The translations under genes and the position numbers were made by a program. From Candidatus Iainarchaeum sp. (GTDB lineage: Archaea; Micrarchaeota; Micrarchaeia; Anstonellales; Bilamarchaeaceae): 5,526 nucleotides of DNA. The stretch is from NCBI GenBank assembly GCA_028711485.1, contig JAQTSF010000049.1, positions 1 to 5,526 on the forward strand, in the 5' to 3' direction. Below the pieces are notes generated by a model. That model ran no database searches. It saw only the letters and a program-made list of their open reading frames with translations, and had not been told where the DNA came from. Below are positions 1 through 5,487 of the stretch, in pieces (position 1 is the first letter of the stretch; every line of letters starts with the position of its first letter).

Positions 1-10
1 AATTAAATTA

Positions 11-34
11 TTAATAAAATAAAAAAGAAAGGAG
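11..34 (+). promoter_or_regulatory. possible TATA box and Shine-Dalgarno motif for the first gene
   Basis: An A/T stretch at 11-21 (TTAATAAAATA) resembles an archaeal TATA box, and GGAG at 31-34 resembles a Shine-Dalgarno motif. Both point to translation starting at about 37-43, where the frame has ATA ATA rather than a standard start codon. The region is so A/T-rich that a TATA-like match could be chance, and it lies at the very edge of the window. Confidence 0.3.
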
Positions 35-39
35 AAATA

Positions 40-456
40 ATAGAAGAACTTGGTTATTACATCCATAAGGAGTGGGTAAATGAAAAAAACAGTTCAAGAT
101 TCCTAGCTGTATACCGTAAAATAAGAGATATATGTGTGGTAAATGCGGTTCCATTCACAAAAAAAGGAGAGGAAAAATTCTGTATTAGCAAAATAGAAAT
201 TATGGGACAGCAATTATTTCTTCATGCATACGAAAAAAAGATGATAGGCAGACTTATATCAGACCTTACCAAATCAATAAATAAAGGAATAAATATAGTA
301 ATAACCAATAATGATTACGAAAAAAATCAATTCAATGAAATTCTTACTTCTCCAAATCAAACAGCGGCAATATTAAAAATGGAAAATGAAGGTAAAGCTT
401 TGATGGTAATGACTATTAAAGAACTTGAAAAGATGATTAAGGAGATGAAATCATAG
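40..456 (+). CDS. hypothetical protein of about 138 aa, start uncertain
   Basis: I do not recognise the family. The frame is open from 7 to the TAG at 454-456, but the first ATG/GTG/TTG in it is a GTG at 136, which would give 106 aa. The stretch before that GTG still reads like protein (EELGYYIHKEW, RFLAVYRKIRDICVV), the GTG has no good ribosome binding site, and GGAG at 31-34 lies 5 nt before ATA at 40. I therefore place the start near 37-40, either as a rare AUA start or as a miscalled ATG close to the contig edge. The protein is a lysine-rich, soluble-looking mix of hydrophobic strands and charged helices, ending in an amphipathic helix (TIKELEKMIKEMKS). No signal peptide or membrane segment is visible. 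Its last 20 bp overlap the convergent glycosyltransferase gene. That it is a gene is fairly likely; its function is unknown. Confidence 0.6.
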   Translation: MEELGYYIHKEWVNEKNSSRFLAVYRKIRDICVVNAVPFTKKGEEKFCISKIEIMGQQLFLHAYEKKMIGRLISDLTKSINKGINIVITNNDYEKNQFNEILTSPNQTAAILKMENEGKALMVMTIKELEKMIKEMKS

Positions 457-1579
457 AAGAATAGATTTCAGCAAGTCTTTCTGAGGATTTTCTAATTGTA
501 TATTTTTTACTTTCTGAAATAGCATTATCCCTTAATTTATCCTTATTTTTTATAGCATTTATTATTTTACCTGGAAGGTCAAAATGATCAGAAAAAATAT
601 ATCCATTGAAGCCTTCTTTAACAAATTCGGAAGGAGCAGAATTGGATTTTACAACAACTGGAGTACCTACTGACATGGATTCAAGGATAACTAAGCCTTG
701 GGTATCAAAATCTGAAGGAAACACAAAAACATCTGCAGCAGAGTAATAGTCAGGTAACTCATTTTCAGCCACATAGCCTGTAAAAATAAAATTCTTTGAG
801 AGACCTTTTGATTGTATTAATTGTTTATAATGCTCCTCTGCAGGTCCTTTACCAACGATTATAAATTTTGCATCAGGGTAGATGTTTAGAACATTATCTG
901 CAGAATTTATAAGAATCTCGAGCCTTTTTTCAAGTGCAATCCTGCCAACGTGAAGAATAATTGGATTGTTTTTAATATTATATTTTTTTCTTATTGATTT
1001 CGGATCTGTTGGTTTATTGAATCTTGAAAAGTCTATTCCTGTAGGATTAATTAACGTGTTAGAAATTCCTTGTTCGTCAAGGATTTTTTTCATATAATGT
1101 GAAGGAATAATAACTGTCTTAAAGTTGGAGTAATACCATTTAAGATATTTCCAGGCAACAGATTTGAAAAAATCCTGAATTTTTTGATTTTTTGAAAGAT
1201 AGTGAACTCCTTCTGGAGCAAGAGTATGAAAAGAAGCGATTGCAGGAATTTTTAGTTTATTTGCACATTGAATAGCAGCAAGTCCAGTGGTGGCTATTCC
1301 ATGAGAGTGTATAATATCAGCGTTATATTCCTTTACTTTTTTAACTGCGGAAAAAAAAGGAAATACTGCAACTCTATAGTCAGGGTATGGTTTAAAGCTT
1401 GCTGAAGTAAAATAGTACACTTTATCATCTTTATTCTCTTCCTTTTGTTTTTTGTTTCCAGGACAAAAAACAAACACCTCGTGGCCCATTTCTTCAAGCT
1501 CTTTTTTATATCCTAACAGAGAGGTAACTACTCCATCAACATTTGGAAGATAACTATCTGTAAAAAAAGCTATTCTCAT
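437..1579 (-). CDS. GT4-family (GT-B fold) glycosyltransferase
   Basis: A 380-aa retaining glycosyltransferase that should move a sugar from a nucleotide-sugar donor to a lipid or glycan at the inner face of the membrane. The N-terminal Rossmann domain starts MRIAFFTDSYLPNVDGV, the usual GT4 opening with an acceptor-side glycine loop (about 7-18). HSHG is at 91-94 and SFHTLAPEG at 116-124. The donor-binding C-terminal domain has HVGRIALEKRLE (210-221), VGKGP (242-246) and DTQGLVILE (292-300). The last is the EX7E element with Asp in place of the first Glu. These features resemble GT4 enzymes making glycolipids such as diglucosyl-diacylglycerol or phosphatidylinositol mannosides, but the acceptor cannot be told from sequence. 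I prefer the ATG at 1579 over one at 1594 (MYTNC...) because the TATA box at 1604-1611 places transcription start near 1582 and the family begins at MRIAFF. The 3' end overlaps the convergent small gene by 20 bp. It could belong to lipid, S-layer glycan or exopolysaccharide synthesis. Confidence 0.92.
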   Translation of the reverse strand: MRIAFFTDSYLPNVDGVVTSLLGYKKELEEMGHEVFVFCPGNKKQKEENKDDKVYYFTSASFKPYPDYRVAVFPFFSAVKKVKEYNADIIHSHGIATTGLAAIQCANKLKIPAIASFHTLAPEGVHYLSKNQKIQDFFKSVAWKYLKWYYSNFKTVIIPSHYMKKILDEQGISNTLINPTGIDFSRFNKPTDPKSIRKKYNIKNNPIILHVGRIALEKRLEILINSADNVLNIYPDAKFIIVGKGPAEEHYKQLIQSKGLSKNFIFTGYVAENELPDYYSAADVFVFPSDFDTQGLVILESMSVGTPVVVKSNSAPSEFVKEGFNGYIFSDHFDLPGKIINAIKNKDKLRDNAISESKKYTIRKSSERLAEIYSSMISSP

Positions 1580-1603
1580 ACAATTAGTATACATAGCGAT
1601 AAG

Positions 1604-1611
1604 TATAAAAA
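1604..1611 (-). promoter_or_regulatory. TATA box of the glycosyltransferase gene
   Basis: TTTTTATA on the minus strand, centred about 28 nt before the ATG at 1579. This implies transcription starting within a few bases of the start codon, a leaderless mRNA. No Shine-Dalgarno motif precedes the ATG, which fits. Confidence 0.6.
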
Positions 1612-1648
1612 CGGGATTTGACAGTTGTTTTTTGGAATGTGAATATGG

Positions 1649-1660
1649 TATATATATTAT
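1649..1660. promoter_or_regulatory. alternating TA tract between divergent promoters
   Basis: TATATATATTAT lies between the two divergent TATA boxes, in the 146-bp spacer between the glycosyltransferase and TFE-alpha genes. It could be a second TATA element for either strand, which would give TFE-alpha a leader of about 45 nt, or just a melting-prone AT tract. No clear operator-like inverted repeat was seen around it. Confidence 0.25.
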
Positions 1661-1688
1661 AGAAAGTAGTAATTTGTGTATTAAACTA

Positions 1689-1702
1689 GAAAGATTTAAA
1701 TA
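1689..1702 (+). promoter_or_regulatory. BRE/TATA promoter of the TFE-alpha operon
   Basis: A purine-rich BRE-like stretch (GAAAGA, 1689-1694) is followed by TTTAAATA (1695-1702), a near-ideal archaeal TATA box. Its centre is about 27 nt before the ATG at 1726, so the mRNA is probably leaderless. The bases before the ATG (CATAAAATAGCAT) contain no Shine-Dalgarno motif. Confidence 0.75.
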
Positions 1703-1725
1703 ACAAAACTGGCATAAAATAGCAT

Positions 1726-2415
1726 ATGGCGAAATTATCTAAAAAAAGAAAAATGCTTAAAATCAGGAATAAGGGAAAAAAGCAAAAAGCCGTTAAAAAA
1801 CAATGCAAGAAAAATGCCATAAAAATCAATAAAAAAGTCGTTAAAAAAACCGGAAAAGAAAATGTAGAAATTAAGAAAAAAAGCGTTGAGCATGTTATAA
1901 GTGAAAAAGATAAAAAAGAGATGCAAAATTTGTTTTCAGATGCTTACGCAAGGCAGGTTATGGTTGCATTGGGTGGTGAAAACGCACTTGAAGTCATACG
2001 GAATTACCCTTATGGGGTAAGTGATGAAGAAATCGCAAGAAAACTCAAGGTAAAAATAAGTGATATTAGGTCTACCCTAAACAGAATGCATGGAGAAGGA
2101 TTCGTTGAATATAAAAGAAGAAAGGATGGGGAAACCGGATGGTATTCATATAGCTGGTCTTTAAATAAAAAAAATATAGTTGAATGGGCAAAGAGAATAG
2201 ATAATGAAAAAAATGTTATTTTTAATTCTGAGATAGAAAAGTATTATTGTAAAAAATGCGGTTTTGACTCTTTGGTGGATTTTGTAGATGCTTCCAAAAA
2301 TTCATTCAAATGCTCATGCTGCAATAATGATTTGGAGTATCTTGATAAGAGTAAGGTTGACCAATTGTTTGGGAAACTAGACCCTGATCAGATAAGACGA
2401 AGGCGGATGATGTGA
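1726..2415 (+). CDS. tfe: archaeal transcription factor E, alpha subunit (TFIIE-alpha homologue)
   Basis: A general transcription factor that helps RNA polymerase, TBP and TFB open promoters and stays with elongating polymerase. This 229-aa protein has three parts. Residues 1-52 form a basic tail with 22 Lys. Residues about 66-160 form the winged-helix domain, including the recognition region KVKISDIRSTLNRMHGEGFV and the wing ETGWYSYSWSLN, a TFE signature (consensus-like GWxxYxWxLN). Residues about 173-205 form a zinc ribbon with Cys175/Cys178 and Cys196/Cys199 (two CxxC pairs 17 residues apart). A short basic C-terminus (QIRRRRMM) follows. Archaeal TFE-alpha usually begins close to the winged helix, so the tail is extra. 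The start at 1726 is supported by the TATA box 27 nt upstream. The stop overlaps the GTG start of the Nudix gene. No TFE-beta gene is present here. Family assignment is firm; the role of the tail is unknown. Confidence 0.93.
   Translation: MAKLSKKRKMLKIRNKGKKQKAVKKQCKKNAIKINKKVVKKTGKENVEIKKKSVEHVISEKDKKEMQNLFSDAYARQVMVALGGENALEVIRNYPYGVSDEEIARKLKVKISDIRSTLNRMHGEGFVEYKRRKDGETGWYSYSWSLNKKNIVEWAKRIDNEKNVIFNSEIEKYYCKKCGFDSLVDFVDASKNSFKCSCCNNDLEYLDKSKVDQLFGKLDPDQIRRRRMM
2400..2406 (+). promoter_or_regulatory. Shine-Dalgarno-like site for the Nudix gene
   Basis: AAGGCGG inside the last TFE-alpha codons lies 5 nt before the GTG at 2412. It is one mismatch from AAGGAGG and supports reinitiation or coupled translation at the overlapping GTG start. 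It also encodes the basic TFE C-terminus, so it may be partly coincidental. Confidence 0.5.
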
Positions 2416-2810
2416 AAGTACAAGAATTAAATGTTTATACTGTTCTTACAAACAATGGAAGAATTCTGGTTTTAAAGAGGAAAAATGGATTTTGGGAGTT
2501 TCCAGGCGGAAAAGTAGAATGGGGGGAAACTCCAAAAGAAGCTGCTCAAAGAGAATCAAAAGAAGAAACCGGGCTTTTGCCCTCCCACGTACTTTTTGTT
2601 GGTGCAACATCAGCAGTTTATGAAAAGGAAGGTAAAGACAAGCACGCAATATATTTGATATACTTAGGAAAAACAGAAAGTGATAAGGTTGAAATATCAG
2701 AAGAGCATCTGGAGTATAGATGGCTTAGTTTAAATGAATTAAAATACCTTAATTTTGGGCTAAATGCAGAGCCTGTTCCGGAATTGATTGAAGATCTTAT
2801 TACTGAATAA
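2412..2810 (+). CDS. Nudix (MutT-type) hydrolase
   Basis: A 132-aa single-domain Nudix enzyme, which should hydrolyse a nucleoside diphosphate linked to another group (X), using Mg2+ or Mn2+. The Nudix box runs from Gly33 to Leu55: GG at 32-33, Glu39, then R47 E48 S49 K50 E51 E52 T53 G54 L55, matching GX5EX7REUXEEXGU except that Ser49 sits where a bulky aliphatic residue is usual. The metal-binding glutamates (48, 51, 52) are intact. The lead-in NGFWEFPGGKVEWGET is typical of MutT/NUDT1-like proteins that sanitise oxidised nucleotides, but motif alone cannot fix the substrate; NADH, ADP-ribose or diadenosine polyphosphates are alternatives. The start is GTG at 2412, overlapping the TFE-alpha stop as GTGA and preceded by AAGGCGG, so the two genes are almost certainly co-transcribed and translationally coupled. 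Its 3' end overlaps the opposite-strand gene by 11 bp. Confidence 0.92.
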   Translation: MKVQELNVYTVLTNNGRILVLKRKNGFWEFPGGKVEWGETPKEAAQRESKEETGLLPSHVLFVGATSAVYEKEGKDKHAIYLIYLGKTESDKVEISEEHLEYRWLSLNELKYLNFGLNAEPVPELIEDLITE

Positions 2811-3888
2811 GATTTGTGCAATTACTTAATATTTCAGGATTGGAAATTAATGAACATATTGTAGAATCATTTAATTTTGCAGCAACTTGGAGATAACAAC
2901 CATCCTTTATTTCGCTTTCTGATATTTTACTGCATATGTTTACGTCAAGCTTTTTGAATCCAATTATAGATAAACAATTGTCTCTTTTTGAACCTGAAAG
3001 TTCACAATAAGCCTCATTGTTGGCTGATAGTGCTTTATCTCTAAAACAACTATCAATATCCTCTGAATAAACACAATCATACGCATTTTTCATAGCAGAA
3101 GAAAGATCATTTAGAAGTGTTGTTAGTTCAGATTCATTTGTATTTGCCTCTGGAAAAATAATTGTTTCTGAAGATGTAGAATAATTGATAAGTGTTGAAT
3201 AATAGTATTTTTCAACCCCTAAAATAGAATAATTTATACTATCAAATACTTTTTGATTGTTAGTACCAAAACATAATTCTAGATTAAATGGTGAAAAAAC
3301 CTGAATTTGAGTTTCTGAGATATTTAGAGCATATAAATCCTGAATGCTCAGCTTAGTATAATCAATAGTATATTTTATAGAATTACAGGTGTATTCCCCA
3401 AATGTTTTTTTCTCTGTTTCATCTGAAAAGAACAACGCTCCTTTTTCTATTAATGGAGTATTATATTCCTTTGTTTGATCAAAATTTTCTTTTATAGGGT
3501 GGTCTTTCTTCATTAGGGATAATTCATCTAATAGTTCTGAAGAATTAACAGGAACTGCACACATTTTTTTACTATTAAAATCAATGCAGATGAGTGAGGT
3601 TTCTGGTGAATAATATAATTCTTTTGAATATAGCGGATTGTAATATTTTGTATAAATAATTTCCTCTTTCTTAGATAAAACTAAAGTACTCGTAAATCCA
3701 TCATTATTTACTTCATAAACAGCATAATACTCATCTTGAGGATTATCAAGAAAAGATAGGTATATTTCTTCTGGGGTTGGTTCATCAGTAGGATGGGAAA
3801 GTAAAATTCCATATTGAGAAATGAGATAAGCAATTCCAAAAAATAAAATTACTGCTAAAAGTAATAAACCTAAATCTTTAATCTCCAT
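2800..3888 (-). CDS. membrane-anchored extracellular protein with C-terminal cysteine-pair repeats
   Basis: A 362-aa protein of no family I can name. Residues about 6-29 (LGLLLLAVILFFGIAYLISQ onward) form one hydrophobic segment, a signal anchor that would leave the rest outside the cell. The exterior portion is rich in Tyr, Ser, Thr and Asn, has seven N-glycosylation sequons (Asn115, 189, 219, 235, 251, 340, 356) and 12 Cys in total (an even number), all consistent with a secreted, disulfide-bonded domain. Residues about 40-260 look like a mostly beta domain with Cys101/110 and Cys168/206. Residues 272-357 carry four cysteine-pair repeats. ATG at 3888 is preceded by TTTAAATA, centred 32 nt upstream, so any leader is only a few bases. 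The 3' end overlaps the Nudix gene by 11 bp on the opposite strand. Function is unknown; an adhesion, envelope or substrate-binding role would be guesswork. Confidence 0.85.
   Translation of the reverse strand: MEIKDLGLLLLAVILFFGIAYLISQYGILLSHPTDEPTPEEIYLSFLDNPQDEYYAVYEVNNDGFTSTLVLSKKEEIIYTKYYNPLYSKELYYSPETSLICIDFNSKKMCAVPVNSSELLDELSLMKKDHPIKENFDQTKEYNTPLIEKGALFFSDETEKKTFGEYTCNSIKYTIDYTKLSIQDLYALNISETQIQVFSPFNLELCFGTNNQKVFDSINYSILGVEKYYYSTLINYSTSSETIIFPEANTNESELTTLLNDLSSAMKNAYDCVYSEDIDSCFRDKALSANNEAYCELSGSKRDNCLSIIGFKKLDVNICSKISESEIKDGCYLQVAAKLNDSTICSLISNPEILSNCTNLIQ
2818..3075 (-). repeat. four degenerate cysteine-pair protein repeats
   Basis: Residues 272-357 of the membrane-anchored protein contain Cys pairs 272/281, 295/305, 319/331 and 345/357. 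The spacing from the second Cys of one pair to the first of the next is always 14 residues (281-295, 305-319, 331-345), while spacing within pairs is 9-12. Units look alike: YCELSGSKRDNC, ICSKISESEIKDGC, ICSLISNPEILSNC, with linkers such as YLQVAAKLNDST. The period of 23-26 residues suggests helical hairpins, each perhaps closed by a disulfide. The DNA itself is not obviously repetitive, so the duplications are old. Confidence 0.75.
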
Positions 3889-3916
3889 AAAATCACTAAA
3901 TAGGAATGGTATGAAA

Positions 3917-3924
3917 TATTTAAA
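3917..3924 (-). promoter_or_regulatory. TATA box of the cysteine-repeat protein gene
   Basis: TTTAAATA on the minus strand, the same octamer as at the TFE-alpha promoter, centred about 32 nt before the ATG at 3888. It predicts a transcript with a leader of roughly 5-8 nt. It shares bases with the T-run that may terminate the upstream small gene. Confidence 0.6.
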
Positions 3925-3927
3925 AAA
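3922..3927 (-). terminator. T-run terminator of the 56-aa gene
   Basis: Six T on the minus strand begin 5 nt after the TAA at 3933-3935. Archaeal RNA polymerase can terminate at such T-runs without a hairpin. The last three T are also the first three bases of the next gene's TATA box. Confidence 0.4.
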
Positions 3928-3932
3928 TTAGG

Positions 3933-4103
3933 TTATAAGAATCTATGGGCTTCGAGAGGGTTGTATTTATCAAAAACAGCTTTTCTTCTTGCCTGATGAA
4001 CTGCATTCATTGTATACCATACTGACCATACGATTTTTACTCCGAATGGTTCTATGGATGGTTTTGCAAGCTCAAAGATCAAAGCATTTTCTTTTACTCC
4101 CAT
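3933..4103 (-). CDS. small protein of 56 aa, function unknown
   Basis: This short gene fills what would otherwise be a 268-bp gap. It reads MGVKENALIFELAKPSIEPF, then GVKIVWSVWYTMNAVHQARR, then KAVFDKYNPLEAHRFL and TAA. It looks coding: Arg codons are all AGA as is common in this A/T-rich sequence, residue use is balanced, and GC is visibly higher than in the flanking spacers. A TATA-like element at 4126-4135 is centred 27-28 nt before the ATG, the same geometry as the other genes here. T-runs lie on both sides. The centre (VKIVWSVWYTMNAVHQARRK) could form an amphipathic helix with two Trp and a basic end. There is no signal peptide or metal-binding Cys. I do not recognise the family. It sits 53 bp downstream of the DHH gene and 44 bp upstream of the cysteine-repeat gene, all on the same strand. 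Confidence 0.65.
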   Translation of the reverse strand: MGVKENALIFELAKPSIEPFGVKIVWSVWYTMNAVHQARRKAVFDKYNPLEAHRFL

Positions 4104-4125
4104 GATTAGTGAAAAGAAGAGATTG

Positions 4126-4135
4126 TTTTTAAATA
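4126..4135 (-). promoter_or_regulatory. TATA box of the 56-aa gene
   Basis: TATTTAAAAA on the minus strand, centred about 27-28 nt before the ATG at 4103, implying a leaderless transcript. It lies directly after the T-runs that end the DHH gene. Confidence 0.55.
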
Positions 4136-4140
4136 TTTTG

Positions 4141-4156
4141 AAAAATTGGAAAAAAA
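4141..4156 (-). terminator. T-run terminator of the DHH gene
   Basis: Immediately after the TAA of the DHH gene, the minus strand has seven T (4156-4150), then CCAA and five more T (4145-4141). Tandem T-runs of this sort are typical archaeal intrinsic terminators; no stem-loop is apparent. Confidence 0.6.
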
Positions 4157-5464
4157 TTACGATGATTGACTAATAAAATTTGCAAATTCCAATAAAAATT
4201 CCTCTAATTTATCCTTTGGAATGGAAGCACCTGCTGCTATTTTGTGCCCTCCTCCTGATCCGCCTATATTTTTTGAAGAATGCGAAAGAGATTTTCCTAG
4301 ATTAAGACCTTTGGAAATAAGAGAATTGTTTGCCCTTGTAGAAATTTTAATTGTATTTTCCTCTCCAATAGCTATTCCAACTAAAGGCTTTTTATCAAAC
4401 TGAGTGAGCATCATTCCACAAACTATCCCAATTATGCCTTCATCTATAACTCCTCTCCCATCTATAAACAAAAATGATCCTAAATCACAAATATTATCCC
4501 TTGCAAAAAGTAGTCCTTCCCTGATTTTTGTTTTGTGATATTTCAAAAGTTCAAGGGATTTTTTGTAGGCCTCCTCTTCGCCCAAACAAACGCCCACACC
4601 TATATTAGCCATACCATGTCTTCCGCAGGCATTTAGTATAGTCGAAAATTCAGAAGCATCGTATAAACCAGAACGAAGAGGCCTTCTTGAAAGCAGATAA
4701 ATTTCTCCTATTAAATATTTTGCAGTTTGTTCATAGCCCTTAGCTATCAAATGATTAATAAGACCTTTTTTTAGAACAGCTCTCTCATCTTCAGTTAAAT
4801 CAAGATAAGAATTTAATGCATTTTTTTCATTTATTAAACCAAGATCCTGAAGAAAGACATATGCATTGCTTTCATTATAAGTAATTCCAGGAATATAGAC
4901 CTCATCAGAATAAGAAAGAAATTGTGGAAGTGGACGAGAAGAACGGCCATATAATCTAAGATCAAACTCAACAGTTATTTCATTTAATTTAACACCCTGC
5001 TCCAAAATTTCCCTGTTTTTTCCTATAAGAGGATATTGCATATCTCCTACGGCACCCACAATTGCAAGATCTATATTATTTTTGAACACTGAATAAGCTG
5101 TTCCTGAAGAGCTGAGTTCAGTTCCTCCGTCTATTCCATACAATAAAGGATTTATTTGCGGCTTTTTTAGTTCTTTGGGCTGATGATGATCTATTACAAG
5201 AACATCTTTAAGTTCATCAACAATTTCATTTCCTGAGCCTAGATCCACAAAGATTATTTCCTTTTCTTTTTTTATCTTCGAGAAAGAATGTTCATCAAGT
5301 TTTTTTATCCATTTTACTCTATAATTTCTGAATTCTTTTCTAAATGCGGAAACAACTATAGAACCACTGGTTATGCCGTCGGCATCGTAATGATGAACGA
5401 TTAAAGGATTTGAGAAAGAGAATGCAATTTTTCTTGCTTCCTCACATGCTTCATCAAAATTCAT
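4157..5464 (-). CDS. archaeal DHH/DHHA1 phosphoesterase (RecJ/GAN-like, Cdc45-related)
   Basis: A 435-aa protein of the DHH superfamily. Archaeal members include single-strand-specific exonucleases and the GINS-associated nuclease GAN, which joins the replicative helicase complex in the position of eukaryotic Cdc45. Visible motifs: I, HHYDADG (24-30); II, VDLGSG (73-78); III, DHHQP (92-96); IV, GAVGD (137-141). SSSGTAY is at 118-124, and SRPLPQFLSYSDEVYIPGIT (175-194) and FSTILNACGRHG (273-284) are stretches typical of the archaeal RecJ-like branch. The C-terminal DHHA1 domain ends in GGSGGGHKIAAGA (401-413), the substrate-binding glycine loop. All metal-binding residues appear intact, so it should be an active nuclease or nanoRNase-like enzyme rather than a catalytically dead Cdc45. 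A TTG at 5479 would add five residues, but the TATA box at 5488-5494 lies 27 nt before the ATG at 5464, so I take the ATG. The upstream neighbour is lost at the contig end. DNA versus short-RNA substrate cannot be settled from motifs. Confidence 0.9.
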   Translation of the reverse strand: MNFDEACEEARKIAFSFSNPLIVHHYDADGITSGSIVVSAFRKEFRNYRVKWIKKLDEHSFSKIKKEKEIIFVDLGSGNEIVDELKDVLVIDHHQPKELKKPQINPLLYGIDGGTELSSSGTAYSVFKNNIDLAIVGAVGDMQYPLIGKNREILEQGVKLNEITVEFDLRLYGRSSRPLPQFLSYSDEVYIPGITYNESNAYVFLQDLGLINEKNALNSYLDLTEDERAVLKKGLINHLIAKGYEQTAKYLIGEIYLLSRRPLRSGLYDASEFSTILNACGRHGMANIGVGVCLGEEEAYKKSLELLKYHKTKIREGLLFARDNICDLGSFLFIDGRGVIDEGIIGIVCGMMLTQFDKKPLVGIAIGEENTIKISTRANNSLISKGLNLGKSLSHSSKNIGGSGGGHKIAAGASIPKDKLEEFLLEFANFISQSS

Positions 5465-5487
5465 AATGAAATATTCCAATAATAAAC

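Noticed and set aside
80..106. ATG at 80 preceded by AAGGAG (68-72 region), looking like a well-placed start with a ribosome binding site
   Set aside because: It reads only eight codons (MKKTVQDS) before TAG and is out of frame with the gene continuing to 456. A frameshift to join them is not needed, since the downstream frame is already open from position 7.
1735..1926. Phe-rich minus-strand frame opposite the TFE-alpha tail
   Set aside because: Phe is simply the antisense reading of AAA/GAA codons in the lysine-rich tail. No start signal supports it.
2446..2821. Two minus-strand frames of 67 codons opposite the Nudix gene
   Set aside because: Both are antisense to the conserved Nudix coding sequence, have no TATA box at the expected distance and no recognisable protein features.
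3990..4030. Possible C/D box sRNA on the plus strand (TGATGA followed by CTGA about 25 nt later)
   Set aside because: The C box lacks its leading purine, there is no C'/D' pair, and the region is better explained as coding on the minus strand.
4221..4403. 60-codon plus-strand frame inside the DHH gene
   Set aside because: It is antisense to the conserved DHHA1 region and reflects that gene's codons (proline-rich from the glycine loop); no promoter precedes it.
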